64,000 nt of DNA from Lamprobacter modestohalophilus. Lineage in GTDB: Bacteria > Pseudomonadota > Gammaproteobacteria > Chromatiales > Chromatiaceae. Within the stretch, counting starts at the first letter, position 1; the number at the start of each line of letters is the position of its first letter. This document shows positions 36,854 to 46,369 of the stretch, one piece after another. The translations under genes were made by a program, and so were the position numbers. The notes beneath the pieces are model-generated. The model was not told the origin of the DNA, made no database searches, and saw only the letters and a list, made by a program, of their open reading frames with translations. The DNA is taken from the NCBI RefSeq assembly GCF_016583905.1, contig NZ_NRRY01000022.1:19328-83327 (forward strand), in the 5' to 3' direction.

Positions 36854-37793
36854 GCCGCAGGATTGCCGACAGCGGGATTGCGACGCCATCGGCGGTCTGT
36901 TGCTGCGCAGGCGCTTTGGCACCCGTCGGCATCCACGCCTGACCGTAGACCACCTCCCAGGTCGAGGGCAGCCGGCCGTCGCGCCGCTCCTGCTCGTAGG
37001 CCTGCTCAAGTGCGCTGAGCCGTTGCCGCCCGGTCATCGCGCGCGGGCGATCCTGCAGGGCGTTGCGGCCGCCAATCGCCTTCAGATCACGCATCAGGGC
37101 GTGGACGTTCTCGTAGGTCATGGTGATGCGCTCGGCGTCCATCACCGGATCAGCAAAACCAGCGCGCATCAGTGCGTCGCCGATGTCGTGCATGTCGAGG
37201 AACGGGCTGACATGGGCATGGGCGCCACCGTCGGCTTCCGCCCAGGCGCGGCGAAGTTCGATCAGGGTGTCGGGACCGAAGGTGGTGAACATCAGTAGAC
37301 CCTCGGGGCGCAGCACTCGACGCAGTTCGGCAAAGGTGCGCGGGAGATCACTGGCCCATTGCAGGCTGGCGTTGGAGATCACCAGATCGATCGAGTCGTC
37401 GGCCAGCGGCAGCGCTTCCAGGTCGGCACAGAGCGGCCGTGGCCGATTCAGCCAGGTACCACGACGGCGCGCACGCTGCAGCATCGATTCGGCGAGGTCG
37501 AGGGCGATGATCTTCGCCTTGCGCCAGCGCTTGGCGAGCGCATCGATGCCCTGCCCGGTGCCGCAGCCGAGATCGAGGACGGTCTGCGGCTTGAGACGCA
37601 CATAGTCGAGCCGCTCGAGCATGCGGGTGCCGATCTCGCGCTGCAGCACCGCGGCTTCGTCATAGCTGGCCGCGGCGCGCTCGAAGGCGCGGCGCGCGGC
37701 GCGTTTGTCGATTGGACTGATACTCTGGCCCATGTTTTGGCCCATGTTTTGGCCCATGGTTGGCCCCATGGTTGGACTGATGATCGGACTCAT
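36840..37793 (-). CDS. bioC: Malonyl-ACP O-methyltransferase BioC with a repeat-coded N-terminus
   Basis: 317 aa from the ATG at 37793, chosen because longer starts run into bioH. SAM motif VLDLGCGTGQGID near 75-87, IISNASLQW-type region (LVISNASLQWASDLP) and LLMFTTFGPDTLIELR match BioC. It methylates malonyl-ACP to begin pimelate synthesis. The first 28 residues are tetrapeptide units (MSPI ISPT MGPT MGQN MGQN MGQS ISPI) coded by 12-bp repeats. The conserved part begins at DKRAARRAFERAAASYDEAA, so the true start may be one of the internal ATGs. Confidence 0.93.
   Translation of the reverse strand: MSPIISPTMGPTMGQNMGQNMGQSISPIDKRAARRAFERAAASYDEAAVLQREIGTRMLERLDYVRLKPQTVLDLGCGTGQGIDALAKRWRKAKIIALDLAESMLQRARRRGTWLNRPRPLCADLEALPLADDSIDLVISNASLQWASDLPRTFAELRRVLRPEGLLMFTTFGPDTLIELRRAWAEADGGAHAHVSPFLDMHDIGDALMRAGFADPVMDAERITMTYENVHALMRDLKAIGGRNALQDRPRAMTGRQRLSALEQAYEQERRDGRLPSTWEVVYGQAWMPTGAKAPAQQQTADGVAIPLSAILRRVAR
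37710..37793 (-). repeat. Seven 12-bp units at the bioC start
   Basis: On the coding strand the units are variants of atgggccaaaac and atgagtccgatc. Five of the seven begin with ATG, so the array offers several in-frame potential start codons. Confidence 0.88.
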
Positions 37794-37821
37794 AGGATCA
37801 GACTCATGACGATGATCAGAC

Positions 37822-38760
37822 TCATACCGAAGTCCCGTAGAGAAAGTCAGCGATGGCCGCGGCAACCGCATCGCCATGCGACAGCAGCGGCGCATGGGCA
37901 GCACCCGGAATGGTCTGACAGCGGGCGTTCGGCATCAGCAGTTCGATGCGCTCGGCGACAGTGGCCGGCACCAGGGTATCGCGCTCGCCGAAGAGCCAGA
38001 GCGCGGGTTGTGGGATATCGGCGAGACGCGCGCGTAGGTCTTCTTCACGCAGTAGGTCGAGGCCGACTTGCAGGGCGTCTGGCTGTGGCTGCGGCCGCTC
38101 AGCGATGCCAGTACGCAGACGTCTGAGGGTCTCGCGGGCATCCTCGCTGCCACGCACTTGCAGCGAGAGGAAGCGCTCGAGGGTGGCGTTTGGATCATCG
38201 AGCAGCGAGGCGTGGAAGCCATCGAAGACCTCATCCGGCATGGCCGCTCGCCAGTCGGCGGCCTGGACGAAGCGCGGGTTGGCGGTGACTAGGATCAGGG
38301 CGCTGATGCGACTTGATCGCTGGTTGCTGCGGCTTGTTGGCTGACTGCGGCTTAGGTGGCTGGAGCTCGATGCCGAACTGGGGCTTCCTACTTTGTCGCT
38401 GTTTGAAGGCCAGCCGTCTCTTGTTGCGAAGCTGTAGCTGGGCTTGTCTTCCGCGGGTACCTGCTGTCCTGGTCCAAGCGGGCGGCCGGGAACGCGGGTC
38501 TGTAGCGCGGCTTGCAGGGCGACCAGGGCACCGAGCGACCAGCCGAGCCAGATCGCCTGTTCGGGGGCTTGGGCGAGCACGGCGTCGGCCCAGTCTGGGA
38601 GGTCGCGCCAGTGTGGCTCAAAGGGCGCCTGACCATGACCGGGAAGCTCAATGGGGTGCAGCTCGAAGCGATCGGTCAGGGTTGCCGGGAGCGCATCCCA
38701 GACGGCGTTGTTCATGCCCCAGCCGTGGAGGAGGACGAGATTGGGTCGGTCGTTGTGCAT
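37822..38760 (-). CDS. bioH: Pimeloyl-ACP methyl ester carboxylesterase BioH with a Ser-rich insert
   Basis: 312 aa; E. coli BioH is 256. Alpha/beta hydrolase: oxyanion LLHGWGMN, nucleophile S75 in GWSLG, D261 in GERDTLVP and H289 in GAAHAPLLSH. The extra length is a low-complexity insert of about 60 residues (roughly 90-151, with SSASSSSHLSRSQ) between the helix after the nucleophile and the LILVTANPRF strand. It demethylates pimeloyl-ACP ester. It lies 28 bases before bioC. An array of heptamers lies just upstream. Confidence 0.93.
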   Translation of the reverse strand: MHNDRPNLVLLHGWGMNNAVWDALPATLTDRFELHPIELPGHGQAPFEPHWRDLPDWADAVLAQAPEQAIWLGWSLGALVALQAALQTRVPGRPLGPGQQVPAEDKPSYSFATRDGWPSNSDKVGSPSSASSSSHLSRSQPTSRSNQRSSRISALILVTANPRFVQAADWRAAMPDEVFDGFHASLLDDPNATLERFLSLQVRGSEDARETLRRLRTGIAERPQPQPDALQVGLDLLREEDLRARLADIPQPALWLFGERDTLVPATVAERIELLMPNARCQTIPGAAHAPLLSHGDAVAAAIADFLYGTSV

Positions 38761-38777
38761 CGTCGATGGGATCTTTG

Positions 38778-38864
38778 TGCTGAGTGCTGAGTGCTGAGTG
38801 CTGAGTGCTGAGTGCTGAGTGCTGAGTGCTGAGTGCTGAGTGCTGAGCGATGAGTGATGAGTGC
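38778..38864. repeat. Heptamer tandem array upstream of bioH
   Basis: Ten perfect tgctgag units (38778-38847) followed by two diverged units (cgatgag, tgatgag). It begins 17 bases before the bioH start. The period of 7 excludes coding use. Confidence 0.96.
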
Positions 38865-39221
38865 TTTACAGGTGGAGTCGTTCTAGCAGATCGCCCGCCT
38901 GCAGAAGCTGAAAACGGCTGTTGGTCAGCGGATCGTCATGTTTGGCTGTCAGGTGAATGACAATGATCGGTGGGGTCGTCACTGGCTCGATCGTTCGTTG
39001 GTGGACCTGGTTGCGGTCTTGGTGCGATTGCCTGACTTGGCGTTTGTGTCGGCGCCGGGTGGCGACGCGCTATGAACGTTTGGCTGACCGTTGCGCTTCA
39101 TCCACAAGTGCTGCCGGCTCCCAAAAATCGCTACAGCGCAAATGTCTCCGGCTCTGTTGCTTCTTGCTCCTGTTGTTCTGCAGCTGCTACTTCTGGTTGG
39201 TGATCCTTGGCTTGCTGTTCC
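38865..39221. other. Gap between bioF and bioH; possible gene remnant
   Basis: This stretch separates bioF from bioH in an otherwise tight operon. On the plus strand a frame from 38938 to 39075 codes 45 residues (MFGCQVNDNDRWGRHWLDRS and onward) with a protein-like look, and the same frame extends upstream without a start to about 38911. I do not recognise it and it could be a decayed insertion. The rest shows nothing. Confidence 0.35.
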
Positions 39222-40553
39222 TTATGGCCGCTGCCACGCCGGCAGATGCTCTGGAAGCCTCGCCAAGGTCTCGAGGAGGCGATCAACATCGGTTTCTTGG
39301 TGCGCTGCCGAGAGGGTGATGCGCAAGCGCGCGGAGCCCTGCGGGACCGTTGGCGGGCGGATCGCGGTGACCAGGATTCCGTTCTCTTCAAGGTATTGGC
39401 TCCAGCGCAGGGCGGTATCGACATCGCCGGCGATCAGCGGTTGGATCGGTGTGGGCGAGTCGGCTAGGGCCAGTCCGAGGGTTTCGGCGCCAGCGCGAAA
39501 GCGGCTGATCAACTGCTGCAGGTGCTCGCGGCGCTCCGGTTCTTGCTGTGCGATCTGGAGCGCTTTGAGGGTGGCCGTGGCGAGCGCTGGCGGCAACGCG
39601 GTGGTGTAGATGTAGCTGCGCGCACGTTGGATCAGGAGTTCGATCAGCTCAGCGTTGCCAGCCACGAAGGCGCCAAAGGTGCCGATGGCCTTGCCGAGGG
39701 TGCCTACCAGGATTGGGACCGCGGCTTGGGCTTCTGGTCCATCGAGACCAAGGTGCTCGAGGCTGCCCCGGCCTTCAGCGCCGAGCACGCCGATGCCATG
39801 GGCATCATCGACCATGAGCAAGGCATTGCTGTTGCTGGCAACGCTTGCCAGGGCGGGAATCGGCGCAAGGTCGCCATCCATGCTGAAGACGCCGTCGGTT
39901 ACGATCAAGCGGCGCTGCTTGCGGTCAGCGCTCACCCTGCACTGGCCGGCATGAGTAGAATGGTTGGACTTGTCGCTACTGAGACCGTTGCTGCTTCGAT
40001 CGCCGCCGCTGCAGCCATTGCCGCTGCCGCCACCGCTGTCTTCACCGCAGCCGTCAGCTTGTCGATGGCCATTGCCAAGCATGCTCTGAAGCCGGTCAAT
40101 GTCGGCATGGGGATAGCGGCGCAGCCGGGCTTGGCTCAACCGGGCACCATCGAGCAGCGAGGCATGGTTGAGCCGGTCGGCGAGGATCTGATCGCCACGG
40201 CCACAGAGGGCTTGGATGACGCCGAGGTTGGCCATGTAGCCAGTGGAGAATAACAGTGCTCGCTCGCGGCGCACGAAGGTGGCAAGCGTCGCTTCAAGTG
40301 CTTCGTGGGCTTCGTGGTGGCCGGTGATCAGATGCGAGGCGCCGCTGCCAACGCCGTCGCGCACAGCCCCTTCGCGCAACGCCTCGATCACCGCCGGATG
40401 GGCGGCGAGCCCGAGATAGTCATTGCTGCAGAAGGCGAGCATCTCACGGCCGTCGATACGCGGCCGCACCGCTTGCGGGCCGGCGAGCAGCCGCCGCTGG
40501 CGGTAGAGGCCAGCGTCGCGCAGGCGGTCGAGCTCAGCGGCGATCTGAATCAT
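39222..40553 (-). CDS. bioF: 8-amino-7-oxononanoate synthase BioF with a Gly/Ser-rich insert
   Basis: 443 aa; the E. coli enzyme is 384. PLP-fold landmarks: [42 protein letters not shown] with D250, and K288 in GTLGKAIG. A Gly/Ser/Asn-rich stretch of about 50 residues (about 160-212, [19 protein letters not shown]) sits between the RLQSML helix and the [15 protein letters not shown] strand, a region that is short in relatives. It condenses pimeloyl-ACP with alanine. It lies 9 bases after bioB. Confidence 0.94.
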   Translation of the reverse strand: MIQIAAELDRLRDAGLYRQRRLLAGPQAVRPRIDGREMLAFCSNDYLGLAAHPAVIEALREGAVRDGVGSGASHLITGHHEAHEALEATLATFVRRERALLFSTGYMANLGVIQALCGRGDQILADRLNHASLLDGARLSQARLRRYPHADIDRLQSMLGNGHRQADGCGEDSGGGSGNGCSGGDRSSNGLSSDKSNHSTHAGQCRVSADRKQRRLIVTDGVFSMDGDLAPIPALASVASNSNALLMVDDAHGIGVLGAEGRGSLEHLGLDGPEAQAAVPILVGTLGKAIGTFGAFVAGNAELIELLIQRARSYIYTTALPPALATATLKALQIAQQEPERREHLQQLISRFRAGAETLGLALADSPTPIQPLIAGDVDTALRWSQYLEENGILVTAIRPPTVPQGSARLRITLSAAHQETDVDRLLETLARLPEHLPAWQRP

Positions 40554-40562
40554 CCTAAGCTG

Positions 40563-41651
40563 TCAGGCCCTAGCCGCCTGATCGCTCGTGGTCGGGCGCA
40601 GCTGTACCGAGCGATCAATCGACTTATGACAACCGCCAGGCTGGTCGCGCCCCTCGATCTCGGCCTCCTCGGGCTGCAGGCCAAGACGGGCGAAGAGCTG
40701 CTGGTCACGCGCGGCCTCAGCGTTGTCGGTGGTGAGCAGCCGATCGCCATAGAAGACGGAGTTGGCGCCGGCGGCGAAGCAGAGCGCTTGCAGCTCGTCG
40801 GACATGCTGGCGCGGCCGGCTGACAGGCGCACGTAGGAGGCCGGCATCATGATGCGGGCGACGGCGATGGTGCGCACCAGCTCGAACGGATCGAGCGCCT
40901 CGGTGCCGAATAAGGGCGTGCCCTCCACCTGCACCAGCAGGTTGATCGGCACCGATTCGGGATGCGCCGGCAGATTGGTCAGCTGACAGAGCATCGAGGC
41001 GCGGTCGCGGCGCGATTCGCCCATGCCGAGGATGCCGCCGCTGCAGGTCTTCAGCCCGGCCTCGCGCACATGGTCTAGGGTCTGCAGCCGATCTTGGTAG
41101 GTTCGGGTGCTGATGACCTGACCGTAGAACTCGGGCGAGGTGTCGAGGTTATGGTTGTAGTAGTCGAGCCCGGCCTCACGCAGGCGCTGTGCCTGGTCCT
41201 GCTCCAGCATGCCAAGGGTGACGCAGGTCTCCATACCGAGCGCCTTGACCCCGCGGACCATAGCGATCACCTGGTCGAGATTCTTGTCGGTCGGATTGCG
41301 CCAAGCCGCCCCCATGCAGAAACGCGTGGCGCCCTCCTCGCGCGCCGCCCGAGCCGCGTCGAGCACCTCGGACACCGGCAGCAGGCGCTCGCGCTCGAGG
41401 CCGGTCTCGTGCTTGGCGCTCTGCGCGCAATAGCCGCAGTCTTCCGGGCAAGCGCCGGTCTTGATGCTGAGCAGGGTGCTGACCTGAATGCGGTTCGGAT
41501 CGAAATGATGACGATGAGCCGTTTGCGCGGCGAACAGCAGGTCGTTCAGCGGCTGGTCGAGGAGCACGGCGGCCTCATCGATGGACCAGTCGTGGCGCAG
41601 TGGCGCCATGCCCTGAGAGGCAACATCAAGGTGTTTTGGCAATGGTGACAT
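40563..41651 (-). CDS. bioB: Biotin synthase
   Basis: 362 aa. Radical-SAM cluster cysteines C68, C72 and C75 in [36 protein letters not shown] and the family [16 protein letters not shown] (with the Arg ligand of the auxiliary 2Fe-2S cluster) are visible. It inserts sulfur into dethiobiotin. First gene of the bio cluster, with a BirA-like operator about 85 bases upstream. Confidence 0.97.
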   Translation of the reverse strand: MSPLPKHLDVASQGMAPLRHDWSIDEAAVLLDQPLNDLLFAAQTAHRHHFDPNRIQVSTLLSIKTGACPEDCGYCAQSAKHETGLERERLLPVSEVLDAARAAREEGATRFCMGAAWRNPTDKNLDQVIAMVRGVKALGMETCVTLGMLEQDQAQRLREAGLDYYNHNLDTSPEFYGQVISTRTYQDRLQTLDHVREAGLKTCSGGILGMGESRRDRASMLCQLTNLPAHPESVPINLLVQVEGTPLFGTEALDPFELVRTIAVARIMMPASYVRLSAGRASMSDELQALCFAAGANSVFYGDRLLTTDNAEAARDQQLFARLGLQPEEAEIEGRDQPGGCHKSIDRSVQLRPTTSDQAARA

Positions 41652-41735
41652 AGCAGTGTCCGACAGCGGTTTGCAGCAGTCGCGGCGCGCGAAGCAGCCG
41701 CAATCGAGGCTGTTAGCCTAACGGTCAGCTCGGCG

Positions 41736-41769
41736 CTGTCAACCAAATCTCGCCGTTATGGTTAACAAG
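41736..41769 (-). promoter_or_regulatory. Probable BirA biotin operator upstream of bioB
   Basis: Inverted repeat: ctgtcAACC, 15 bases, GGTTaacaag. The half-site GGTTAACAA and its partner resemble the E. coli bio operator (TTGTAAACC/GGTTTACAA) with almost the same spacing. The position before bioB fits biotin-dependent repression. Confidence 0.7.
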
Positions 41770-41855
41770 TCTGTGCCGGTTTGGCTGAGCACCGACCATC
41801 GCAACCGCGACGCTGAGCATCAAAGCAGGGTGACAAGAGGGCCAAAATTCAGACG

Positions 41856-41866
41856 GTTGCTATACT
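41856..41866 (+). promoter_or_regulatory. Extended -10 promoter element upstream of comF
   Basis: ggttgctatact contains TG-n-n... in front of TATACT (41861-41866), about 72 bases before the comF start. No good -35 is visible. An 11-codon open frame (41895-41930, MTLTHATPTTP) lies between it and comF. Confidence 0.35.
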
Positions 41867-41937
41867 CGAGCACGACAGGCAAAGAGGCATCGCCATGACC
41901 CTGACCCACGCCACACCGACCACTCCGTGATCTGCTC

Positions 41938-42852
41938 GTGCTCGACCGCCTTCGGCGTCGACAGTATCGTTGGCAGCTTGATCAAGTGCTGGCACCCTTG
42001 ATTGCCGCTTTGCGCCAGCGCGATGGCCAATTTCTGCGCAGACTCGCGCACCAGGGTATTGACCTGCTCTATCCGCCCACCTGCGCCCTCTGCGGCGCTC
42101 CCGGCGATGCTGGGCGCGACCTCTGTGCCGGCTGCCACGCCGATCTCCCGTTGATCGGCGCTCATTGCGCGCGCTGTGCAAAGCCGTTCCCGGTCGCGGC
42201 CCTTGACCACGACTCCACAGCGACTTGGCCTCACGCAGCAGGTCTCTGCGGTCACTGTCAGCGCCAACCACCGCCGTTCGAACGCTGTATCGCCGCCTTT
42301 CGTTACGAAGATCCGCTGCCGATACTGGTCGGCGGCATCAAGTTTCAGTCAAAGCTCAACCTGATCCGCCTGCTCGGCGAGCTGCTTGCCGAGAAGCTCG
42401 AAGACGAGCGCCAGCGTCCCGGCTGGCAGCCACCAGAGGCCATCTTACCGGTGCCCCTGCACCCGCGGCGACTGCGCGTTCGTGGCTATAATCAGGCGCT
42501 GGAGTTGGCGCGCCTGGTCAGTCGCCGACTGGACATCCCGATCAACCACCGCTGTTGTCAACGCATGCGCTCAACCCAAGCCCAGTCAGCGCTCAACGAA
42601 CAGTTGCGCTTCAGTAACATCCATGGCGCTTTTGAGGTCACCTCCACGCGGACGCTGCCGCGGCGGATCGCCATCCTCGATGATGTGGTCACCACCGGTG
42701 CCACCGTCTCTGAGCTGGCGCGGGTGCTGAAACGGGCCGGCTGCGAGCGCATCGACATCTGGGCCTTGGCACGCACCACCATGACCCGGCCGAACCCGAC
42801 TCCAATCCGAGTCCAACCCGAGTACAGTAGATTTTCGCTGCAGACGCCTTGA
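41938..42852 (+). CDS. comF: ComF-family phosphoribosyltransferase-like protein
   Basis: 304 aa. Zinc-ribbon cysteines ([20 protein letters not shown]) precede the ComF domain with [23 protein letters not shown] and the PRPP-loop motif [18 protein letters not shown]. ComF proteins (GntX in E. coli) are needed for DNA uptake or use in several bacteria; the reaction is unknown. GTG start. In gammaproteobacteria it normally neighbours the bio genes, as it does here, divergent from bioB. Confidence 0.92.
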   Translation: MLDRLRRRQYRWQLDQVLAPLIAALRQRDGQFLRRLAHQGIDLLYPPTCALCGAPGDAGRDLCAGCHADLPLIGAHCARCAKPFPVAALDHDSTATWPHAAGLCGHCQRQPPPFERCIAAFRYEDPLPILVGGIKFQSKLNLIRLLGELLAEKLEDERQRPGWQPPEAILPVPLHPRRLRVRGYNQALELARLVSRRLDIPINHRCCQRMRSTQAQSALNEQLRFSNIHGAFEVTSTRTLPRRIAILDDVVTTGATVSELARVLKRAGCERIDIWALARTTMTRPNPTPIRVQPEYSRFSLQTP

Positions 42853-42967
42853 CTGTAGACTAGCGATAAAGCACAACGCGAACGCACCACCGGGTTTCGC
42901 CCAGGTATACCCACGGTGCACCCAAGTTTTCACCTACAAGTTTCACCTAACTGAGAGGAAAAGTGGC

Positions 42968-43546
42968 ATGGCCATTAGCTTGCAAAAAGGCGGTAATGTC
43001 AGTCTCACCAAGACCGATCCAGGTCTGACCAATGTGCTCGTCGGCCTGGGCTGGGACGACCGATCTACCGATGGCGCTGCGTTCGATCTGGATGCCAGTG
43101 TCTTCATCGTCGGCGACAGTGGCAAGGTGCTGTCTGACGCCCACTTCGTCTTCTACAACCAGAAGACATCGCCGGATGGTGCCGTCGTCCACTCGGGTGA
43201 TAACACCACCGGCGAGGGTGAAGGCGACGACGAGACGGTGTCGATCAATCTCCCTGGCGTCAGCGCCGACGCCAAACGGATCATCTTCGCCGTGACCATT
43301 CATGAGGCCGAGAGCCGTAAGCAGAATTTCGGCATGGTGCGCAACGCCTTCATGCGCGTTCTCAACAAGGACTCCAACACCGAGCTGGCGCGCTACGATC
43401 TTTCCGAGGACTACTCGACCGAGACCGCGATGATCTTTGGCGAGATCTATCGCCACGGCGAGGAATGGAAGTTCAAGGCGGTCGGCCAGGGCTTCGAGGG
43501 CGGATTGCCGGCACTGGCCAGGGATCACGGCGTCAACCTCGGCTGA
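42968..43546 (+). CDS. terD: TerD-family protein, copy 1
   Basis: 192 aa, standard TerD length. Signatures: [59 protein letters not shown] and [16 protein letters not shown]. The acidic clusters (FDLDAS and GEGDDE) form the calcium sites of the family. TerD proteins act in the cytoplasm in tellurite, phage and chemical-stress resistance. First gene of the Ter cluster. About 70% identical by eye to copy 3 (46370). Confidence 0.96.
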   Translation: MAISLQKGGNVSLTKTDPGLTNVLVGLGWDDRSTDGAAFDLDASVFIVGDSGKVLSDAHFVFYNQKTSPDGAVVHSGDNTTGEGEGDDETVSINLPGVSADAKRIIFAVTIHEAESRKQNFGMVRNAFMRVLNKDSNTELARYDLSEDYSTETAMIFGEIYRHGEEWKFKAVGQGFEGGLPALARDHGVNLG

Positions 43547-43582
43547 TTCAGCACTCAGTCCCACCCGCTGGAGAATACGCGC

Positions 43583-44269
43583 ATGCCAGCCTTTACCATC
43601 ACAGGTGACATCGACCCGTTCTTGCACGTCAGTCTTAGCAAGGGCGAGAAGATCTTTTGTGAATCCGACGCCATGGTGATGATGGAAGCGCCACTGCAGG
43701 TCAAGGGTCAGATGCGCGGCGGCTTCGGCAATGCCGTGATGCGGCGCTTGACCACTGGCGAGTCCTTCTTTCAGCAGGAGATCGAGGCCGTCACCGGCGA
43801 CGGCGACTGCCTGCTCTCACCCGCCCTACCCGGGTCGATCGAGTTGCTCGACGTCAGCCCGAGCACCTCCTATACCCTGTCGGACGGTAGCTTTGTCGCC
43901 GCCGAGTCGGGCGTTCAGGTGCGCCCCAAGCTCAACACGGTTGGCGGCGGCTTCTTCGGCGGTACCGGCGGCTTCGTCATCATGGAGGCGGTCGGCACAG
44001 GCAAGCTTGCGGTGTCGGGCTTCGGCTCGATCTTCACGCTCGACGTCACCCCAGAGCGCGAAACGGTGATCGACAACAGCCATGCCGTGGCCTGGTCATC
44101 GAATCTCTCATTCGAGGTCGGCATGCCACAGACCGGAGGCGGCTTCTTCGGCAACATCGTCAATTCCGTGACCTCCGGCGAAGGGCTGGTGATCCGCTTC
44201 CGAGGCCAGGGCAAGGTCGTGATCTGCTCACGCAACCGCGGCCTCTTCCAACCCCAGAAAGGCAACTGA
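43583..44269 (+). CDS. AIM24/TIGR00266-family beta-sandwich protein
   Basis: 228 aa. The start FTITGDIDPFLHVSLSKGEKIFCESDAMVMME and the repeating GGFFG/TGGGFFG loops, with the central GFVIMEAVGTGKLAVSGFGSIF, are typical of the AIM24 family, a TRAP-like beta fold with unknown activity. It lies between two terD genes, 36 bases after the first. It is often found in Ter clusters, where it is thought to be part of the membrane-linked complex. Confidence 0.85.
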   Translation: MPAFTITGDIDPFLHVSLSKGEKIFCESDAMVMMEAPLQVKGQMRGGFGNAVMRRLTTGESFFQQEIEAVTGDGDCLLSPALPGSIELLDVSPSTSYTLSDGSFVAAESGVQVRPKLNTVGGGFFGGTGGFVIMEAVGTGKLAVSGFGSIFTLDVTPERETVIDNSHAVAWSSNLSFEVGMPQTGGGFFGNIVNSVTSGEGLVIRFRGQGKVVICSRNRGLFQPQKGN

Positions 44270-44342
44270 AACCTCCACATCTCGATGGCGGCGCCTTCAG
44301 TCACGACAACGACATCATTCACCCGAAACGAGGACAACCAAG

Positions 44343-44939
44343 ATGGGCATCAACCTGCAAAAGGGTCAAAAAATCTCGTTAGAGAAGGAGGCCGGCGGCG
44401 GCTTGAGCCGGATCATCATGGGCCTCGGCTGGGACGCGGCTAACAGCAAGAAGTCAGGCATGCTCGGCGGCCTGTTCGGTGGCGGTGGTGGCGGCAGTAT
44501 CGATCTGGATGCCTCCTGCTTGCTGTTCGACGAGCAAGGCAATCAGCTCGATGCGATCTGGTTCCGCCAGCTGCGCAGTAAGGACGGCAGCATCGAGCAC
44601 ACCGGCGACAATCGGACCGGCGCGGGCGACGGTGACGACGAGCAGATTAAGGTCGATCTCTCCGCAGTGCCGGGTAACGTCAAGAGCCTAGTCTTCACCG
44701 TCAACAACTACACCGGCCAGGATTTCTCGCAGGTCGAGAACGCCTTCTGCCGCATCGTCAATGGCGCCAACAACAGCGAGATCGCGCGCTACGACCTCTC
44801 CTGCCAGGGCGGCCACTCGGCAATGATCATGGCCAAGGTCTACCGCCACAACGGCGAGTGGAAGATGCACGCGATTGGCGAGGTGGGTCGCGGGCGCACC
44901 TTCGAGGAGCTGCTGCCGCAGATCAAGCCACATCTATAA
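44343..44939 (+). CDS. TerD-family protein, copy 2 (TerX/TerZ-like)
   Basis: 198 aa. It has a Gly-rich loop insertion (SGMLGGLFGGGGGGS) between GLGWDAANSKK and SIDLDASCLLFDEQGNQLD. RTGAGDGDDEQIKVDL and AIGEVGRGRTFEELLPQIKPHL at the C-terminus match the TerZ/TerX subgroup rather than classic TerD. The acidic calcium-binding motifs are kept. It follows the AIM24 gene. Confidence 0.92.
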   Translation: MGINLQKGQKISLEKEAGGGLSRIIMGLGWDAANSKKSGMLGGLFGGGGGGSIDLDASCLLFDEQGNQLDAIWFRQLRSKDGSIEHTGDNRTGAGDGDDEQIKVDLSAVPGNVKSLVFTVNNYTGQDFSQVENAFCRIVNGANNSEIARYDLSCQGGHSAMIMAKVYRHNGEWKMHAIGEVGRGRTFEELLPQIKPHL

Positions 44940-45027
44940 GGCGGCTGCTGACACGGCCCCATCGCTCCGGTCGCCCTCTTGGGCGTCGATGATCACACCG
45001 TCTCCATCGGCGACCGGAAACTTCCGC

Positions 45028-46218
45028 ATGTGCTCAGACAACCACCTGGACCCCAACCAAACCCTGCACGTCGAGCTTGCCACTGGCACGCTTAAGGTCC
45101 GGGTTAGGCGCGCGGCATTCCCGCTCGATCAACTCTGCGGTTTTGCCGCGCGCGCCAATCCCAAGCGCGGATTCCTATTCGTCAGCAAGGTGCTGGGCAA
45201 GCATTGGCCAGCTCGGCCGGCGGCGATGGAGCAGATCCATCGCCATCTTGCCCAAGCCCTCGCCCAAACCCTCATGCCAAGCTCGGGCCCCTGGCTGTTC
45301 GTAGCCATGGCGGAGACCGCTACCGGTCTAGGTCAGGGCGTGTTCGAGGCGCTGCTCGCGCAGCATCCAGATGCCAAGGCCCTGTTCTTGCACTCGACCC
45401 GTTATCGGGTGCCCGGCTGTCGCGCCCTGGATTTCCAAGAGGACCATTGCCATGCGCCGGATCAGATCCTGTACGAACCGCTCGACCCGGAGCACCAGCG
45501 GCGCTTCGCCACGGCCTCTGAACTGATCCTAATCGATGACGAGATCAGCACCGGCTCCACGCTCTGCAATCTGGCCGCCGCCTACCGGGCACGCAATCCC
45601 GGCTTAGAGCGCGTTCACTTCGTCTCCATCACCAATTTCAGCGGGGAACAGCGTGCCGCGGCCTTCAGCGACCAGCTCGGACTGCCGGTGACCCTGATCA
45701 GCGCGCTGGATGCCGAGATCGATTTCAGGCCAGCGCCTCGGCTCGCCGAGCAGCCAGCCCCAAACGCGGTCGGCGATAATCGGCGGCGCCTCGACCAGCT
45801 CGCCGCCACCGGCGGGCGTTTCGGCATCAGCCAACGCTGGCCGCTCTGCGCATTGGATGTCGCCGCGCTGGTGGACGATCTGCCGCTGGAGGCGCCGCTG
45901 CTCGTGCTCGGCACCGGCGAACTGATGCACCCGGCGTTCCGGATCGGGCGGGCCTTGGAGCTCGAGGGACGCAACGTGCGGGTGCAGTCGACGACCCGCT
46001 CGCCCATCCTCTGTGGTGCGGATATCAGCCAACGTCTGGTCTTTAAGGACAATTATGGCGAAGGCATCCCGAACTATCTGTACAATGTCGATCCCAATGC
46101 CTATGCCCGCATCATTCTTTGTCACGAGACCCCAAGCGGTAGCTTAATGGATGTGCGTGCGCAGCTCGGCGCGCGGTGCGTGTCTTACCAGACCTCGCCC
46201 GCTGGGACCTGTGCCTAG
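45028..46218 (+). CDS. Ter-cluster phosphoribosyltransferase-like protein with C-terminal TRSP-type domain
   Basis: 396 aa from the ATG at 45028; the open frame extends upstream into the terD end. The PRPP-binding loop LILIDDEISTGSTLCNLA near 168-186 and HSTRYRVPGC mark the PRTase half. The C-terminal half (about 270-396: LLVLGTGELMHPAFRIGRALE, DNYGEGIPNYLYNVDP) matches the domain that accompanies such PRTases in Ter operons. It is predicted to build or remodel a nucleoside-like metabolite. No direct function is known. Confidence 0.85.
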   Translation: MCSDNHLDPNQTLHVELATGTLKVRVRRAAFPLDQLCGFAARANPKRGFLFVSKVLGKHWPARPAAMEQIHRHLAQALAQTLMPSSGPWLFVAMAETATGLGQGVFEALLAQHPDAKALFLHSTRYRVPGCRALDFQEDHCHAPDQILYEPLDPEHQRRFATASELILIDDEISTGSTLCNLAAAYRARNPGLERVHFVSITNFSGEQRAAAFSDQLGLPVTLISALDAEIDFRPAPRLAEQPAPNAVGDNRRRLDQLAATGGRFGISQRWPLCALDVAALVDDLPLEAPLLVLGTGELMHPAFRIGRALELEGRNVRVQSTTRSPILCGADISQRLVFKDNYGEGIPNYLYNVDPNAYARIILCHETPSGSLMDVRAQLGARCVSYQTSPAGTCA

Positions 46219-46369
46219 TCAAGGCTGCCTAGTCAACTGTCCCCAGGCCTAGTAGCCACCTGTCCCAGGATGTCTACCAGCGCAGCGTATCGAGCATCAT
46301 CTTGGCATGTCCTCAGCCTAACCAGCATCAACCAGCAACCCCCACACTCAACCCCAAGCGGAGGCACTG

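Noticed and set aside
38778..38864. CRISPR-like reading of the repeat array
   Set aside because: The repeats are 7 bases and contiguous, with no spacers.
39522..40253. Plus-strand 243-codon frame across bioF
   Set aside because: It is antisense to bioF and arises from the Gly/Ser insert codons.
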